Positions 34,189-41,993 of a stretch of 64,000 nucleotides of DNA are shown in pieces (the first letter of the stretch is position 1; every line of letters starts with the position of its first letter). The DNA is from Opitutia bacterium Tous-C4FEB (GTDB lineage Bacteria > Verrucomicrobiota > Verrucomicrobiia > Opitutales > Opitutaceae). The notes under the pieces were generated by a model that was given only the letters and a program-made list of their open reading frames with translations, had not been told where the DNA came from and searched no databases. The translations under genes and the position numbers were made by a program. The stretch spans positions 1 through 64,000 of the forward strand of contig NEVA01000004.1 of the NCBI GenBank assembly GCA_002304445.1. The letters are read 5' to 3'.

Positions 34189-37131
34189 TCAAAAGCGCAG
34201 GGTCGTGGTGACGGAGTATTTGCGCGGGGCGTTGAACCATTGGGCGTAGCGAAGAGTCCCGTTAGTGCTGCGAATCAGGAAGAGGGTGCGGTTGGTGTCG
34301 AGCACGTTGGCGACGTTGAGTTGGATCGAGGCGCTCACCCATTTGGTGGGGCGGAAACGGTAGACGGCGAACGCGTCGTGGAGCGTGCGGTCGGGGAAAT
34401 AAAACATCTTCCGCTTATTTCTGTCGGCGAGGTCATTATACATGTAGGCGCGGTAGTTCTGCTGGTAGCTCGTGCTGAGACCGACGACGAGGCCGCGCAA
34501 CATCCCGCGATCAAATTGGTAGCGGTTGATGACGCTGTAGGCGCGTTCGGCGTAGCCGACCGTAGCTTCGCCGGCGCGGCGCACGATGAGGGTGCCGCCG
34601 GACGGTGAAACAAAGCCGAGTTGATGATCCGTGATGGGCAGGCCGTTGGCCGTCGTGCCAACGCCGGGGGTCAGAAGGCCGAGGGTTTGGGCATTGAGAA
34701 TCTGGCCGGATTCGATGTCGAGTTGGGCGAAGTAGAGACTGGTCGGGTCCTTGAGCATCGCGATCGAGAGCGGGATCTGGGCCGAGGTGAGATCCAGCGG
34801 ATCGGAGGGAACGAGCAAGGGCGCGAGGGTGGTGCCGGTCTTGATCGCGACGACCTGCTGGCCGCCGACCGTGGTGGTGTTGAACTGGTCGTTGTAAAAT
34901 TGGGGGACGGTGACGTTGGACCGCTCGCTGCCGTTGGCGGTGGCGAAGTTGAGGCGCACCTCCCAGCCCTTGAGCGGGCGGGTGGAGAGGGTGACATTAT
35001 AGCCGTCGGAAGTCTTGCTGTAGGTGTAGGCGTTGCCACCGAAGCGGCCGTTGATGCCGTCGGGGTCCACGTCGTTGCGGTTGGGCAAGCCGGCGGTGAA
35101 GTTGAGCGCTTCGGAGATGTAGTAATTGAAATTACCGGAGATGCGGTTGTCGAAGAGGCCGAACTTTAGGCCGATGTCCTTGCTGGTGCCTTTGCCGGGA
35201 GGGAGCGGTTGGTTGTAGATATCGCGGGTGGTATCGAAATTGATTTTGGCGTTGGTGGAATAGTTCACGGAGCCGCGCAGGCCCTTGATGCCCGTGTCGA
35301 AAACCGCGCCGGTCGTGAGGCTGTCGTAAGTGATGGGCCCGCGGAGCAGGCCGGTCTGCACGCGCTTGGCGACGGCTTCTTCGGAGCGGTAGCCGACCAT
35401 GGTGTCGATGCGTTCTTTCCACCAAGAGCTGAAGGCGCTGAAGCCGTAGCTGGTCTCGCGGGTATCGTCGTAGCCGTAGACGCCGGTGCTGACCGAGGTC
35501 TGGCCGGTGGTGGCGTTGATGGGACCGGAAAGCCCGAGGGGATTGCCGGCGGTCTTGGGCACGGCGTAGGGATAGACCATGGGCGAGAGCTTGTAGGTCT
35601 TGCCGTTCGGGTGGACGAGGGAATCGGCAAACCAAGAGATGTTGCCGAAGAGGTTTTTGGGGAACGCTTCGACCCAGACGGAAGGCATCACGTTGCGACC
35701 GGAATCGGTGTTGGTGATGCGGGCTGGGTCTTGGATGATCTTACCGCTGCTGTCGGTCTCATAGAAACGCCACGCTTCGGAATTCACCCACGAGAACATA
35801 TCTTGGTAAAAGGCGCTCGCCTGATGCGTGCCCCAACGACCGAGGTTTTTTTGATAAACGACCGAACCCCGATAGCCGCGGGCGCCGGTCCAGAACGGCG
35901 CGTCGTTGAGGGTTTGGTTCATGGCCCATTTGGTGCCGATGGCGCCGGTGGCGGGATCGGTGTAGAGATTGCCTGTGGCGCCCGGGGCGAAAACGCTCGT
36001 TGAGCTGGGGTTAAGGCTCTGGTTGACGCGGGCATCGTGGCCGTAGCGCAGCTGGACGGCGAGGCCGGGGGCGAGCGTTGCCTCGGCGACGACGGACTTG
36101 AGCTCGTTAAAATAGGCATCGCGGCGGTAGGGCCCGATTGCGGAGTCCACGGTGGTCAGGTCGAACTTGCCGTCGGTGAGATTGCGAGACTCGGGGAAGG
36201 CGGCGAGGTAACGAGAGTTTTGGTTATCCACGCGCTCGCCGGTGGGCAGGAGGAGCGTCAGCGGAGCGCGGACAATCACGGCCTGCGCCAAAATGGAATC
36301 GCGTCGGTAATCGCGGTATTCGCCGCGGAACTCGAGCCATTTCAATGGGCGGAACGTGGCGGTGACATGAAGGCCCTTGGTTGCCTGGCTGATGTTGGGG
36401 CGGAAGTATTTGGTGTCGCCCTTTACGGCGTTGAGGCGCACGGCGAACATCCGGTTGCCCGCGTTGGCGTCGACGGTGTAGCGCAGCGAGCCCTCGGAGT
36501 CGGCGGTCGCGTTGAGGGCCAGCGAGCGGCGGTTGAGGTAAGCGCGTTTGGAGTTGCTGGTCACCACGCCGCCGGCGTCACCGGAGCCGAAGAGGAGGGA
36601 GTTGGAACCGCCGATGGCTTCGACGCGCTCGATATCGAAGGAGTCGAGCAAGGTGGTATCGGAGCGGAGAAATCCGTCGCGACGGGGATTGTTAATCTGG
36701 AGACCGCGCATCGACATGCTCTTCGGATCCTGACGGTCGCCCTCGAGATTGCCGCGCACATCCTCGTTGCCGGAGCCGATGATGGCGGGGCCGAGGCCGC
36801 CGAATTTGGCGAGCATTTCGGTGGCATCGACGATCCCGAGCTCGTCCATGAGCTGGCGGTTGAAAACTTTGGCATCGAGGGGCGTCTTGCTCAGGGGCGT
36901 GTTGGTGCCGGTGACGGAATTGGTGTTGGTGGCGTCGTAGGTATCGTTGGCGTCGGCGGTGACCTGGAACGTGTTTAACGTGATTGCCTCCTCTTTCGGA
37001 GCGACGGGGGTTGTCGCCGTTTTAGCACCCGCGGCGGGCGCGACTTGGGCAGAGAGCGAGGCGGTGGCGGCGAGGGTGGCGGCCAGCACAAGGATCGAAA
37101 CGGGGACGCGCTGAGACAAGGGTAGTTGCAT
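34189..37131 (-). CDS. TonB-dependent receptor (980 aa)
   Basis: I start at the ATG at 37131 (MQLPLSQRVPVSILVLAATL, signal to about residue 30); the track start adds 36 poor residues. The mature protein begins EEAITLNTFQVTADANDTYD, the receptor signature shared in this window. The plug (about 55-230) includes FNRQLMDELGIVDATEML, MSMRGLQINNPRRDGFL and IERVEAIGGSNSLLFGSGDAGG. The barrel ends KYSVTTTLRF. There is no SusD partner. It is followed by the duplicated beta-rich protein and an exported FAD oxidoreductase. An operator-like palindrome lies 120 bp before the start, so it probably belongs to the LacI regulon. The ligand is unknown; glycan is likely from context. Confidence 0.9.
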   Translation of the reverse strand: MQLPLSQRVPVSILVLAATLAATASLSAQVAPAAGAKTATTPVAPKEEAITLNTFQVTADANDTYDATNTNSVTGTNTPLSKTPLDAKVFNRQLMDELGIVDATEMLAKFGGLGPAIIGSGNEDVRGNLEGDRQDPKSMSMRGLQINNPRRDGFLRSDTTLLDSFDIERVEAIGGSNSLLFGSGDAGGVVTSNSKRAYLNRRSLALNATADSEGSLRYTVDANAGNRMFAVRLNAVKGDTKYFRPNISQATKGLHVTATFRPLKWLEFRGEYRDYRRDSILAQAVIVRAPLTLLLPTGERVDNQNSRYLAAFPESRNLTDGKFDLTTVDSAIGPYRRDAYFNELKSVVAEATLAPGLAVQLRYGHDARVNQSLNPSSTSVFAPGATGNLYTDPATGAIGTKWAMNQTLNDAPFWTGARGYRGSVVYQKNLGRWGTHQASAFYQDMFSWVNSEAWRFYETDSSGKIIQDPARITNTDSGRNVMPSVWVEAFPKNLFGNISWFADSLVHPNGKTYKLSPMVYPYAVPKTAGNPLGLSGPINATTGQTSVSTGVYGYDDTRETSYGFSAFSSWWKERIDTMVGYRSEEAVAKRVQTGLLRGPITYDSLTTGAVFDTGIKGLRGSVNYSTNAKINFDTTRDIYNQPLPPGKGTSKDIGLKFGLFDNRISGNFNYYISEALNFTAGLPNRNDVDPDGINGRFGGNAYTYSKTSDGYNVTLSTRPLKGWEVRLNFATANGSERSNVTVPQFYNDQFNTTTVGGQQVVAIKTGTTLAPLLVPSDPLDLTSAQIPLSIAMLKDPTSLYFAQLDIESGQILNAQTLGLLTPGVGTTANGLPITDHQLGFVSPSGGTLIVRRAGEATVGYAERAYSVINRYQFDRGMLRGLVVGLSTSYQQNYRAYMYNDLADRNKRKMFYFPDRTLHDAFAVYRFRPTKWVSASIQLNVANVLDTNRTLFLIRSTNGTLRYAQWFNAPRKYSVTTTLRF

Positions 37132-37250
37132 GGTTAAAACGGGCCGGGGCGAACCAGACAGGTGGGGTGAGCGGTGGTAACAGGCGAAGAACGCCCGGTG
37201 AAGAGGCCAAAGGAAACAGCCCAGACCACCGCCGAACAATCCCCAATCTG

Positions 37251-37264
37251 GTGAATCCGTTCAC
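37251..37264. promoter_or_regulatory. LacI-type operator candidate before the 980-aa TonB receptor
   Basis: GTGAATCCGTTCAC has 5-bp inverted arms around a 4-bp centre and matches TGAA-N4-TTCA at 41959, 48448 and 58486. It lies 120 bp upstream of the receptor ATG. Confidence 0.55.
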
Positions 37265-37312
37265 TGCAGCCTTCGGCGGGAGCACGCTGCCAAACCGAGG
37301 GATGGCCTAGAC

Positions 37313-37348
37313 CGGAGGGTGAACGGCGGCCACCAGAGCCACCCTCCG
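37313..37348. other. Inverted repeat in the 345-bp gap between the TonB receptor and a FAD oxidoreductase
   Basis: CGGAGGGTG (37313-37321) and CACCCTCCG (37340-37348) are perfect 9-bp arms with an 18-nt loop. It lies upstream of the receptor and downstream of the FAD-oxidoreductase gene, without a T-run on either strand. The rest of 37132-37476 holds the operator candidate at 37251 and nothing else I can name; the small ORFs there look like chance. Confidence 0.45.
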
Positions 37349-37476
37349 AGTGACGGCGACGACTTTTGGTCACGTTCACTCCCTGCTCAAAGCGACCAAG
37401 CGAACCGGAAGCGAAGGAACGAATGAATAGGATCGGCGCGCATCTGCCGCGCGATCACGTGCCGGATTGAGCGGAA

Positions 37477-39756
37477 TCAGTAGGCGGAGACGCGGAAGAG
37501 GGCGGCGGGGGCGCCGCTGGCGGGTCGGGTAAGCTGGACGGTGAGGCGACGCGTGCGTACGGGCGCGGCGAGCGTGAACGCGGCTTGGCTGAGGTGTTGC
37601 TCGCGGATCTCGCCGACCACGCGGCCGGTGTCGTCCAGGACGCGGAGGGCGGGGACGCAAAACGGCGCGACGGTCTCGGGATTCAGCATGAGCACGGTTT
37701 CGAGCGGGTGGTCGAAGTCGGCGTCGAGGTCGAATTCGAGGCGGGAGATTTCAACGGGCTCGGACCATTCGAGCGTGAGCGTCGGCGCGGTGTCGGCGAG
37801 CGCGGCGAGCCAGACATTGGGCTGGTTGGTCGGACGGCTGAAACCGTTGCGGAGATTCTCCGGAGCGAAGAGCGCGATGGCAGGCTCGACGCGGAGCGCG
37901 AAATTTTTCCCGCCGGGGCGGCGCTGGGGAATCCAGAACTCGAAGCTCTCGATGCCGGTGCCGGGCGGTGGCTCTTGGCGCGGGGATTTGGCGACGGCGC
38001 GGTTGAATTTTTGGGTGACCGAGAGGACGCCGGTGAGGCGTTGATCACTGAGGTGCGCGGTGATCGCCGGATTGGCGGCGAGGCACACGAAGGCGTAGCG
38101 CGGGGCGTCGATCGCGGCAGGGAACGTGAGCGTGACGGTTTGCGCAAAGCCGGCAATGAGCGGAACGCGGAGCGTGGCGAGGGTGACGTCGGGCGTGTGG
38201 TTATTGAGTTTTGAACTCACGCGGAGTTCGGCGACGAGTTCGGTAGCGGTGGCGACGTCGAGGGTGAACGTGACAGCGGGCATCGGGCCGGGTGCAACGG
38301 GGAGGAGCATGGCCCAAGCGTCGGTGAGCGGAAGACGGTCGGAACCGGCGGGGAGTTCGGAAAGCTGATACGTGGACGACGCAGTGAGCGTGGCGTGCGA
38401 GACGAGGTCGGCGGTGTCGTGGAGCGCGACGCCGGGGATGAATTGACCGGCACGGATGAGACGGCGTTGCAGTTCCGCCATGCGTGCAGGAGCGACGAGA
38501 TCGCGCGGGGCGAGACCGTCGCGCGCGCAGAGGGCGGCGGCGAGGCCGACGGCTTGGCCGCTGTGGGCGCAGGTGGCCATGACGCGGGTCGAACCGAAGG
38601 CGATGTGCGTCGCGCTGGTGATACGGCCGGCGAAAAAGAGGTTGGTGATGTTGCGCGAGTAGAGGCTGCGGTAGGGAATCGGAAAAACGCCCTTGGCGTG
38701 CCATTGCTGACAGCCGGGTTTCGGGCTGTAGACACCCGCGGGAGGATGGAGATCGATGGACCAGCCGCCGAAGGATACGGCGTCGGGTTGCGGGCGTTGC
38801 TCGATGAGGTCGCGTTGGGAAACCATGAAATCGCCCTCGAAGCGGCGGCTCTCGCGTTTGCCGGGGATGGTGCCGACCCATTCGAGGGTGAGATTGGCGG
38901 CCTCGGGGAATTTGTCGGAATTTTTGATGTAGTGCCAGACGCCATAGGCGACTTTCCAGAGCTCCCACTTGATCTCTTCGGTGTCGTGCACGGTGTCGCG
39001 GAGCCCGCCGTATTCGATCCACCAGAGGCGGCAGCCAAACTCGGCGGCGTTAAAATCGCGGAAGCGCGGGACCTGCGTGATATCTTGGAGTGCGTAGCTG
39101 GGCGGCGTGAATTTCACCGGACGGCCGGTGTCTTTGGAATAAAAGTAGATCGAGTGACCGAGCAGCTCGGCATTGGCGACGGCGGGCGCGAAGGCCTCGT
39201 CGAACTCGGCGGCGGCTTCAGCGCCGATGCGGAACGCGGCGCCGGCGAGGAAACCGACGATCCCGTCACCCGAGGCGTCGACGAAGAGCGGAGCGGTGAT
39301 CTCGTAGCTCGTGGAATTTTGGGAATTGAAGGCGCGGACGGCGCGGATCGTGTCGGGGCCGGACTTTTCCAGGTCGTGAACGGCGGTGTTGAGCAGGAGC
39401 GTGAGGCTTTTCTCGGCGATGGTTTTTTCGAGGAGAATGGTATCCCAGATGAGCGGGTTGCCCTCGGGATTGCGGTATTGGTTCTCGAGGAGGAATTCGT
39501 CGATCACGCCGCCCTCGCGGGCCCAACGGTTATTGTTGCCGAGATGGGAGGTGGCGCCGAGGACCCAAAGCCGCACCTCGCTGGAGGCATTGCCGCCGAG
39601 GACGGGGCGGTCCTGCACAAGGACAACCTTGAGGCCGGCGCGGGCGGCGGTGATGGCGGCGCAGGTGCCGGCGAGACCGCCACCGACCACGACGAGATCG
39701 GCGGAGAGATTTTTTTGGTTGAGCGCGCGGTGCGCGACGGGAGGGGAGACGATCAT
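37477..39756 (-). CDS. FAD-dependent oxidoreductase (759 aa), no signal peptide
   Basis: A PF12831-type flavoprotein. DLVVVGGGLAGTCAAITAAR (about 20-40) is the FAD-binding Rossmann motif. QDRPVLGGNASSEVRLWVLG, FVDASGDGIVGFLAGAAFRI, GGWSIDLHPPAGVYSPKP and FFAGRITSATHIAFGSTRVM are family motifs. Residues about 480-759 form a beta-rich C-terminal region. Unlike the paralogue at 29218 it begins without a signal (MIVSPPVAHRALNQKNLSAD), so it would act in the cytoplasm unless the start is misread. It is probably a sugar- or uronide-oxidising enzyme; the substrate is not visible. It is divergent from vapB, with an 83-bp gap. Confidence 0.83.
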   Translation of the reverse strand: MIVSPPVAHRALNQKNLSADLVVVGGGLAGTCAAITAARAGLKVVLVQDRPVLGGNASSEVRLWVLGATSHLGNNNRWAREGGVIDEFLLENQYRNPEGNPLIWDTILLEKTIAEKSLTLLLNTAVHDLEKSGPDTIRAVRAFNSQNSTSYEITAPLFVDASGDGIVGFLAGAAFRIGAEAAAEFDEAFAPAVANAELLGHSIYFYSKDTGRPVKFTPPSYALQDITQVPRFRDFNAAEFGCRLWWIEYGGLRDTVHDTEEIKWELWKVAYGVWHYIKNSDKFPEAANLTLEWVGTIPGKRESRRFEGDFMVSQRDLIEQRPQPDAVSFGGWSIDLHPPAGVYSPKPGCQQWHAKGVFPIPYRSLYSRNITNLFFAGRITSATHIAFGSTRVMATCAHSGQAVGLAAALCARDGLAPRDLVAPARMAELQRRLIRAGQFIPGVALHDTADLVSHATLTASSTYQLSELPAGSDRLPLTDAWAMLLPVAPGPMPAVTFTLDVATATELVAELRVSSKLNNHTPDVTLATLRVPLIAGFAQTVTLTFPAAIDAPRYAFVCLAANPAITAHLSDQRLTGVLSVTQKFNRAVAKSPRQEPPPGTGIESFEFWIPQRRPGGKNFALRVEPAIALFAPENLRNGFSRPTNQPNVWLAALADTAPTLTLEWSEPVEISRLEFDLDADFDHPLETVLMLNPETVAPFCVPALRVLDDTGRVVGEIREQHLSQAAFTLAAPVRTRRLTVQLTRPASGAPAALFRVSAY

Positions 39757-39813
39757 CGGAGAGGAGAAAACGGTGCGAGAGTGCTGAAATTAGAAGCGTA
39801 GTGGCTTGCGGAG

Positions 39814-39834
39814 CGCATCAGATGCGTCAGCATC
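39814..39834. promoter_or_regulatory. Overlapping inverted repeats before vapB
   Basis: CGCAT-CAG-ATGCG (39814-39826) overlaps GATGC-GTCA-GCATC (39821-39834), ending 5 bp before the vapB ATG. Tandem palindromes over the start are how ribbon-helix-helix antitoxins repress their own operon, so this is the likely VapB(C) operator. Confidence 0.6.
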
Positions 39835-39839
39835 ATGGG

Positions 39840-40091
39840 ATGAGAACCACTCTGGATTTGGATGAGGATGTGATGCTGGCGGCGAAGGAACTCGCGGCGC
39901 GTTCGAAGCGCTCGGCGGGCAAGGTTATCTCCGAGGTTTTTCGGCGGGGGCTGCACGCGGGTGAAGCACCCGCGCCGACGCGGCGCACGCGGACCAACGT
40001 CGCGGCGGGCTTCGAGGTGTTGCCGGCGGGCGGGCGGGTTGTAACCGCAAGGCTCGTAAGCAAGCTGAGGGAAGAGACCGAGACGCGATGA
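39840..40091 (+). CDS. vapB: VapB-type antitoxin (ribbon-helix-helix)
   Basis: 83 aa from MRTTLDLDEDVMLAAKELAA. The short beta strand (RTTLDLDED) followed by two helices (VMLAAKELAARSKRSAGKVISEVFRRGL) is the ribbon-helix-helix DNA-binding fold. The basic C-terminal half (RRTRTNVAAGFEVLPAGGRVV) would wrap the toxin. The track start at 39801 lies inside the operator palindromes, so I prefer 39840. The stop overlaps the vapC start by 4 bp (ATGA), as is usual for toxin-antitoxin pairs, giving coupled translation. The pair splits a long run of leftward sugar genes and is probably a later insertion. Confidence 0.82.
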   Translation: MRTTLDLDEDVMLAAKELAARSKRSAGKVISEVFRRGLHAGEAPAPTRRTRTNVAAGFEVLPAGGRVVTARLVSKLREETETR

Positions 40092-40516
40092 GTGCGTTGC
40101 TTGATATAAATTTCCTGATCGCGTTGTTCGATGCGGCACATGTGCATCATCGGCGCGCGCATGGTTGGTTGATCGAGCACAGATCCGAAGGCTGGGCAAC
40201 CTGCCCTCTGACGGAGAATGGCTGTATCCGGATTTTGGCTCAGCCGAGTTACCCGGGTGGCTTGCCGCTGCCCGAAGCCGCCCGCCGTTTGCGTCTGGCG
40301 CGTGCGGCCAAGGACCACACGTTCTGGCCCGACGACGTGTCTTTGTGCGATACCAAGCATTTTGATCTCACCCGGATTTCCAGTGCCAAATTGTTGACCG
40401 ATGTCTACCTGCTGGCTCTCGCCGTGAAACAGGGCGGAAAGTTGGTGACCTTTGACCGCGGAATCCCAATCGGGGCAGTCCCGGGCGCGACCCAACAGCA
40501 TCTCGTCACACTTTGA
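40088..40516 (+). CDS. vapC: VapC-type PIN-domain ribonuclease toxin
   Basis: A 142-aa PIN domain with the acidic active-site set: Asp6 (MSALLDINFLIALFD), Glu43 (PLTENGCIRIL), Asp105 (KLLTDVYLLALA) and Asp123 (VTFDRGI). These bind Mg2+/Mn2+ to cut RNA, in known members tRNA or rRNA, when not held by the antitoxin. Length and order match VapC. It overlaps vapB by 4 bp and converges on the MFS gene 26 bp away. All four catalytic residues are present, so the toxin looks active. Confidence 0.9.
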   Translation: MSALLDINFLIALFDAAHVHHRRAHGWLIEHRSEGWATCPLTENGCIRILAQPSYPGGLPLPEAARRLRLARAAKDHTFWPDDVSLCDTKHFDLTRISSAKLLTDVYLLALAVKQGGKLVTFDRGIPIGAVPGATQQHLVTL

Positions 40517-40542
40517 TTGATGGCTGCAGGCGGGGTGCATGA

Positions 40543-41826
40543 TCAGTTCGGGCTCGCGGTGACGGCACCGGCGCGGCGGCGGAGTTGCCAGGCGAGCATC
40601 CAGGCGAGCGGGTGCAGGAGCAGCATGAAGGTGAAGGCGGGGTCGTAGGACGTGTTGGTCACGAGGGAGCCGACAGCTTTGTTCATCATCAGGCCGCCCA
40701 AGGAACTGCCGGCGGCGATCACGCCGAAGGCAAACGCGAGCGAGCCGCGCGGGACCAGGTCGACGACGAGCGCGCTGAGGTTGATGAGCCACGCAAGATG
40801 CGCCAGCACGGCGGCCATGCCGAAGGCGAGGACGAGCCACAAGGCGTCGACGTGCGGGATCATCGCGCCGAGGGGGACGAGAGCGGCGCAGCCGAGCATG
40901 ATCCACAGCCGGCTGCGGACGGGAGTGGTGCCGCGCGCGATGAGCAGGCCGGAGAGCCAGCCGCCGGCGAGGACGCCGACATCGGCGGCGAGGTAAACGA
41001 CCCAAGTGACGCTGAGGGATTTCTGGTCGAGACCGCGTGCGTCGTAGAGATATTTGGCGAACCAGAACTGGAAGAAATACCAGACGGGGTCGGTCAACAT
41101 GCGGGCGAAAATGAGGAGCACAACCTCGCGGCGGAACAGGACCTGGTGCCATTTACCCCAGTCGGCGGCCGGAGCGGAGCCGGGCGTTTGGGCCGAGGCC
41201 GTGGCGGCCTGACCGGACTCGATCAAGGTACGTTCTTCGGCGGAGAGGCGGGGGTGTTCGCTGGGGCGGCGGTAAAGCCAGAGCCAAGGGATCAGCCAGA
41301 GGAGGCCGGCCGAGCCGGTGACGATGAAGGCGGCTTGCCAACTGTGCCACGAAGCGAGGCCGACGATGAGGACGGGCGCGAGGGTGGCGCCAACGGTGGC
41401 CCCGAGCGTGTAAATGCCGATGGCGAGGCCACGTTCCTTGGCGGGGAACCACTCGGAAACCGCCTTGGGCGCGGCGGTCCAGTTGCCCGCCTCGCCGAGC
41501 CCGAGGAAGAAGCGGCAAACGCCGAGCGACATGGCGGAGCGCGCGAAGCCGGTGAAGATATTGGCGATGGACCACCAGCCGACGAATATGGCCAGACTTA
41601 TGCGGACGCCGAAGCGGTCCACGATTTTGCCCGAGAGGATGAGCGCGACGGTGTAGGCGATGAGAAAGGCGTTGAGGACGGAGGCGTAGTCTTCGTTGGA
41701 GAGGTTGAGCTCTTTCTGAATGGTGGGCGCGAGGATCGAGAGCGCCTGACGGTCGATGTAGTTGAGGACAGAGGCGAAAAAGATCAGGCCGACGATCCAC
41801 CAGCGGAGGTGTGGGATTTTTTTCAT
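40543..41826 (-). CDS. MFS transporter, ACS (hexuronate/anion:cation symporter) type
   Basis: The 427-aa protein has the alternating hydrophobic segments of a 12-helix MFS carrier. The N-terminal signature NYIDRQALSILAPTIQKELN and the loop motif GKIVDRFGVR, then FFLGLGEAGNWTAAPKAVSEWFP, are characteristic of the ACS family (hexuronate, glucarate, galactonate carriers). It sits in the inner membrane and probably imports an acidic or neutral monosaccharide released by the neighbouring hydrolases. An operator-like palindrome lies 133 bp before its start, linking it to the LacI regulon. The leader is CT-rich (CTTCCTCCCCTCCCACCA before ATG). Confidence 0.92.
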   Translation of the reverse strand: MKKIPHLRWWIVGLIFFASVLNYIDRQALSILAPTIQKELNLSNEDYASVLNAFLIAYTVALILSGKIVDRFGVRISLAIFVGWWSIANIFTGFARSAMSLGVCRFFLGLGEAGNWTAAPKAVSEWFPAKERGLAIGIYTLGATVGATLAPVLIVGLASWHSWQAAFIVTGSAGLLWLIPWLWLYRRPSEHPRLSAEERTLIESGQAATASAQTPGSAPAADWGKWHQVLFRREVVLLIFARMLTDPVWYFFQFWFAKYLYDARGLDQKSLSVTWVVYLAADVGVLAGGWLSGLLIARGTTPVRSRLWIMLGCAALVPLGAMIPHVDALWLVLAFGMAAVLAHLAWLINLSALVVDLVPRGSLAFAFGVIAAGSSLGGLMMNKAVGSLVTNTSYDPAFTFMLLLHPLAWMLAWQLRRRAGAVTASPN

Positions 41827-41958
41827 TGGTGGGAGGGGAGGAAGTGGCGGGGGCCCGGGCGACGGACTCGCCCCGGGCGTCGAAGGCGATGACGGTTAAG
41901 GCAGGTTTTTTAGATGGCGAGGTTCGCCTCGTCGGCGGAGGCAAACAACCGACGCGGT

Positions 41959-41974
41959 GGTGAAGTCGTTCACC
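41959..41974. promoter_or_regulatory. LacI-type operator candidate before the MFS gene
   Basis: GGTGAAGTCGTTCACC has perfect 6-bp arms around GTCG. It is the most symmetric of four TGAA-N4-TTCA sites and lies 133 bp upstream of the transporter ATG, in the 167-bp gap after the toroid-type gene. Confidence 0.6.
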
Positions 41975-41993
41975 AATTTTTGGCGCCGCGGTT

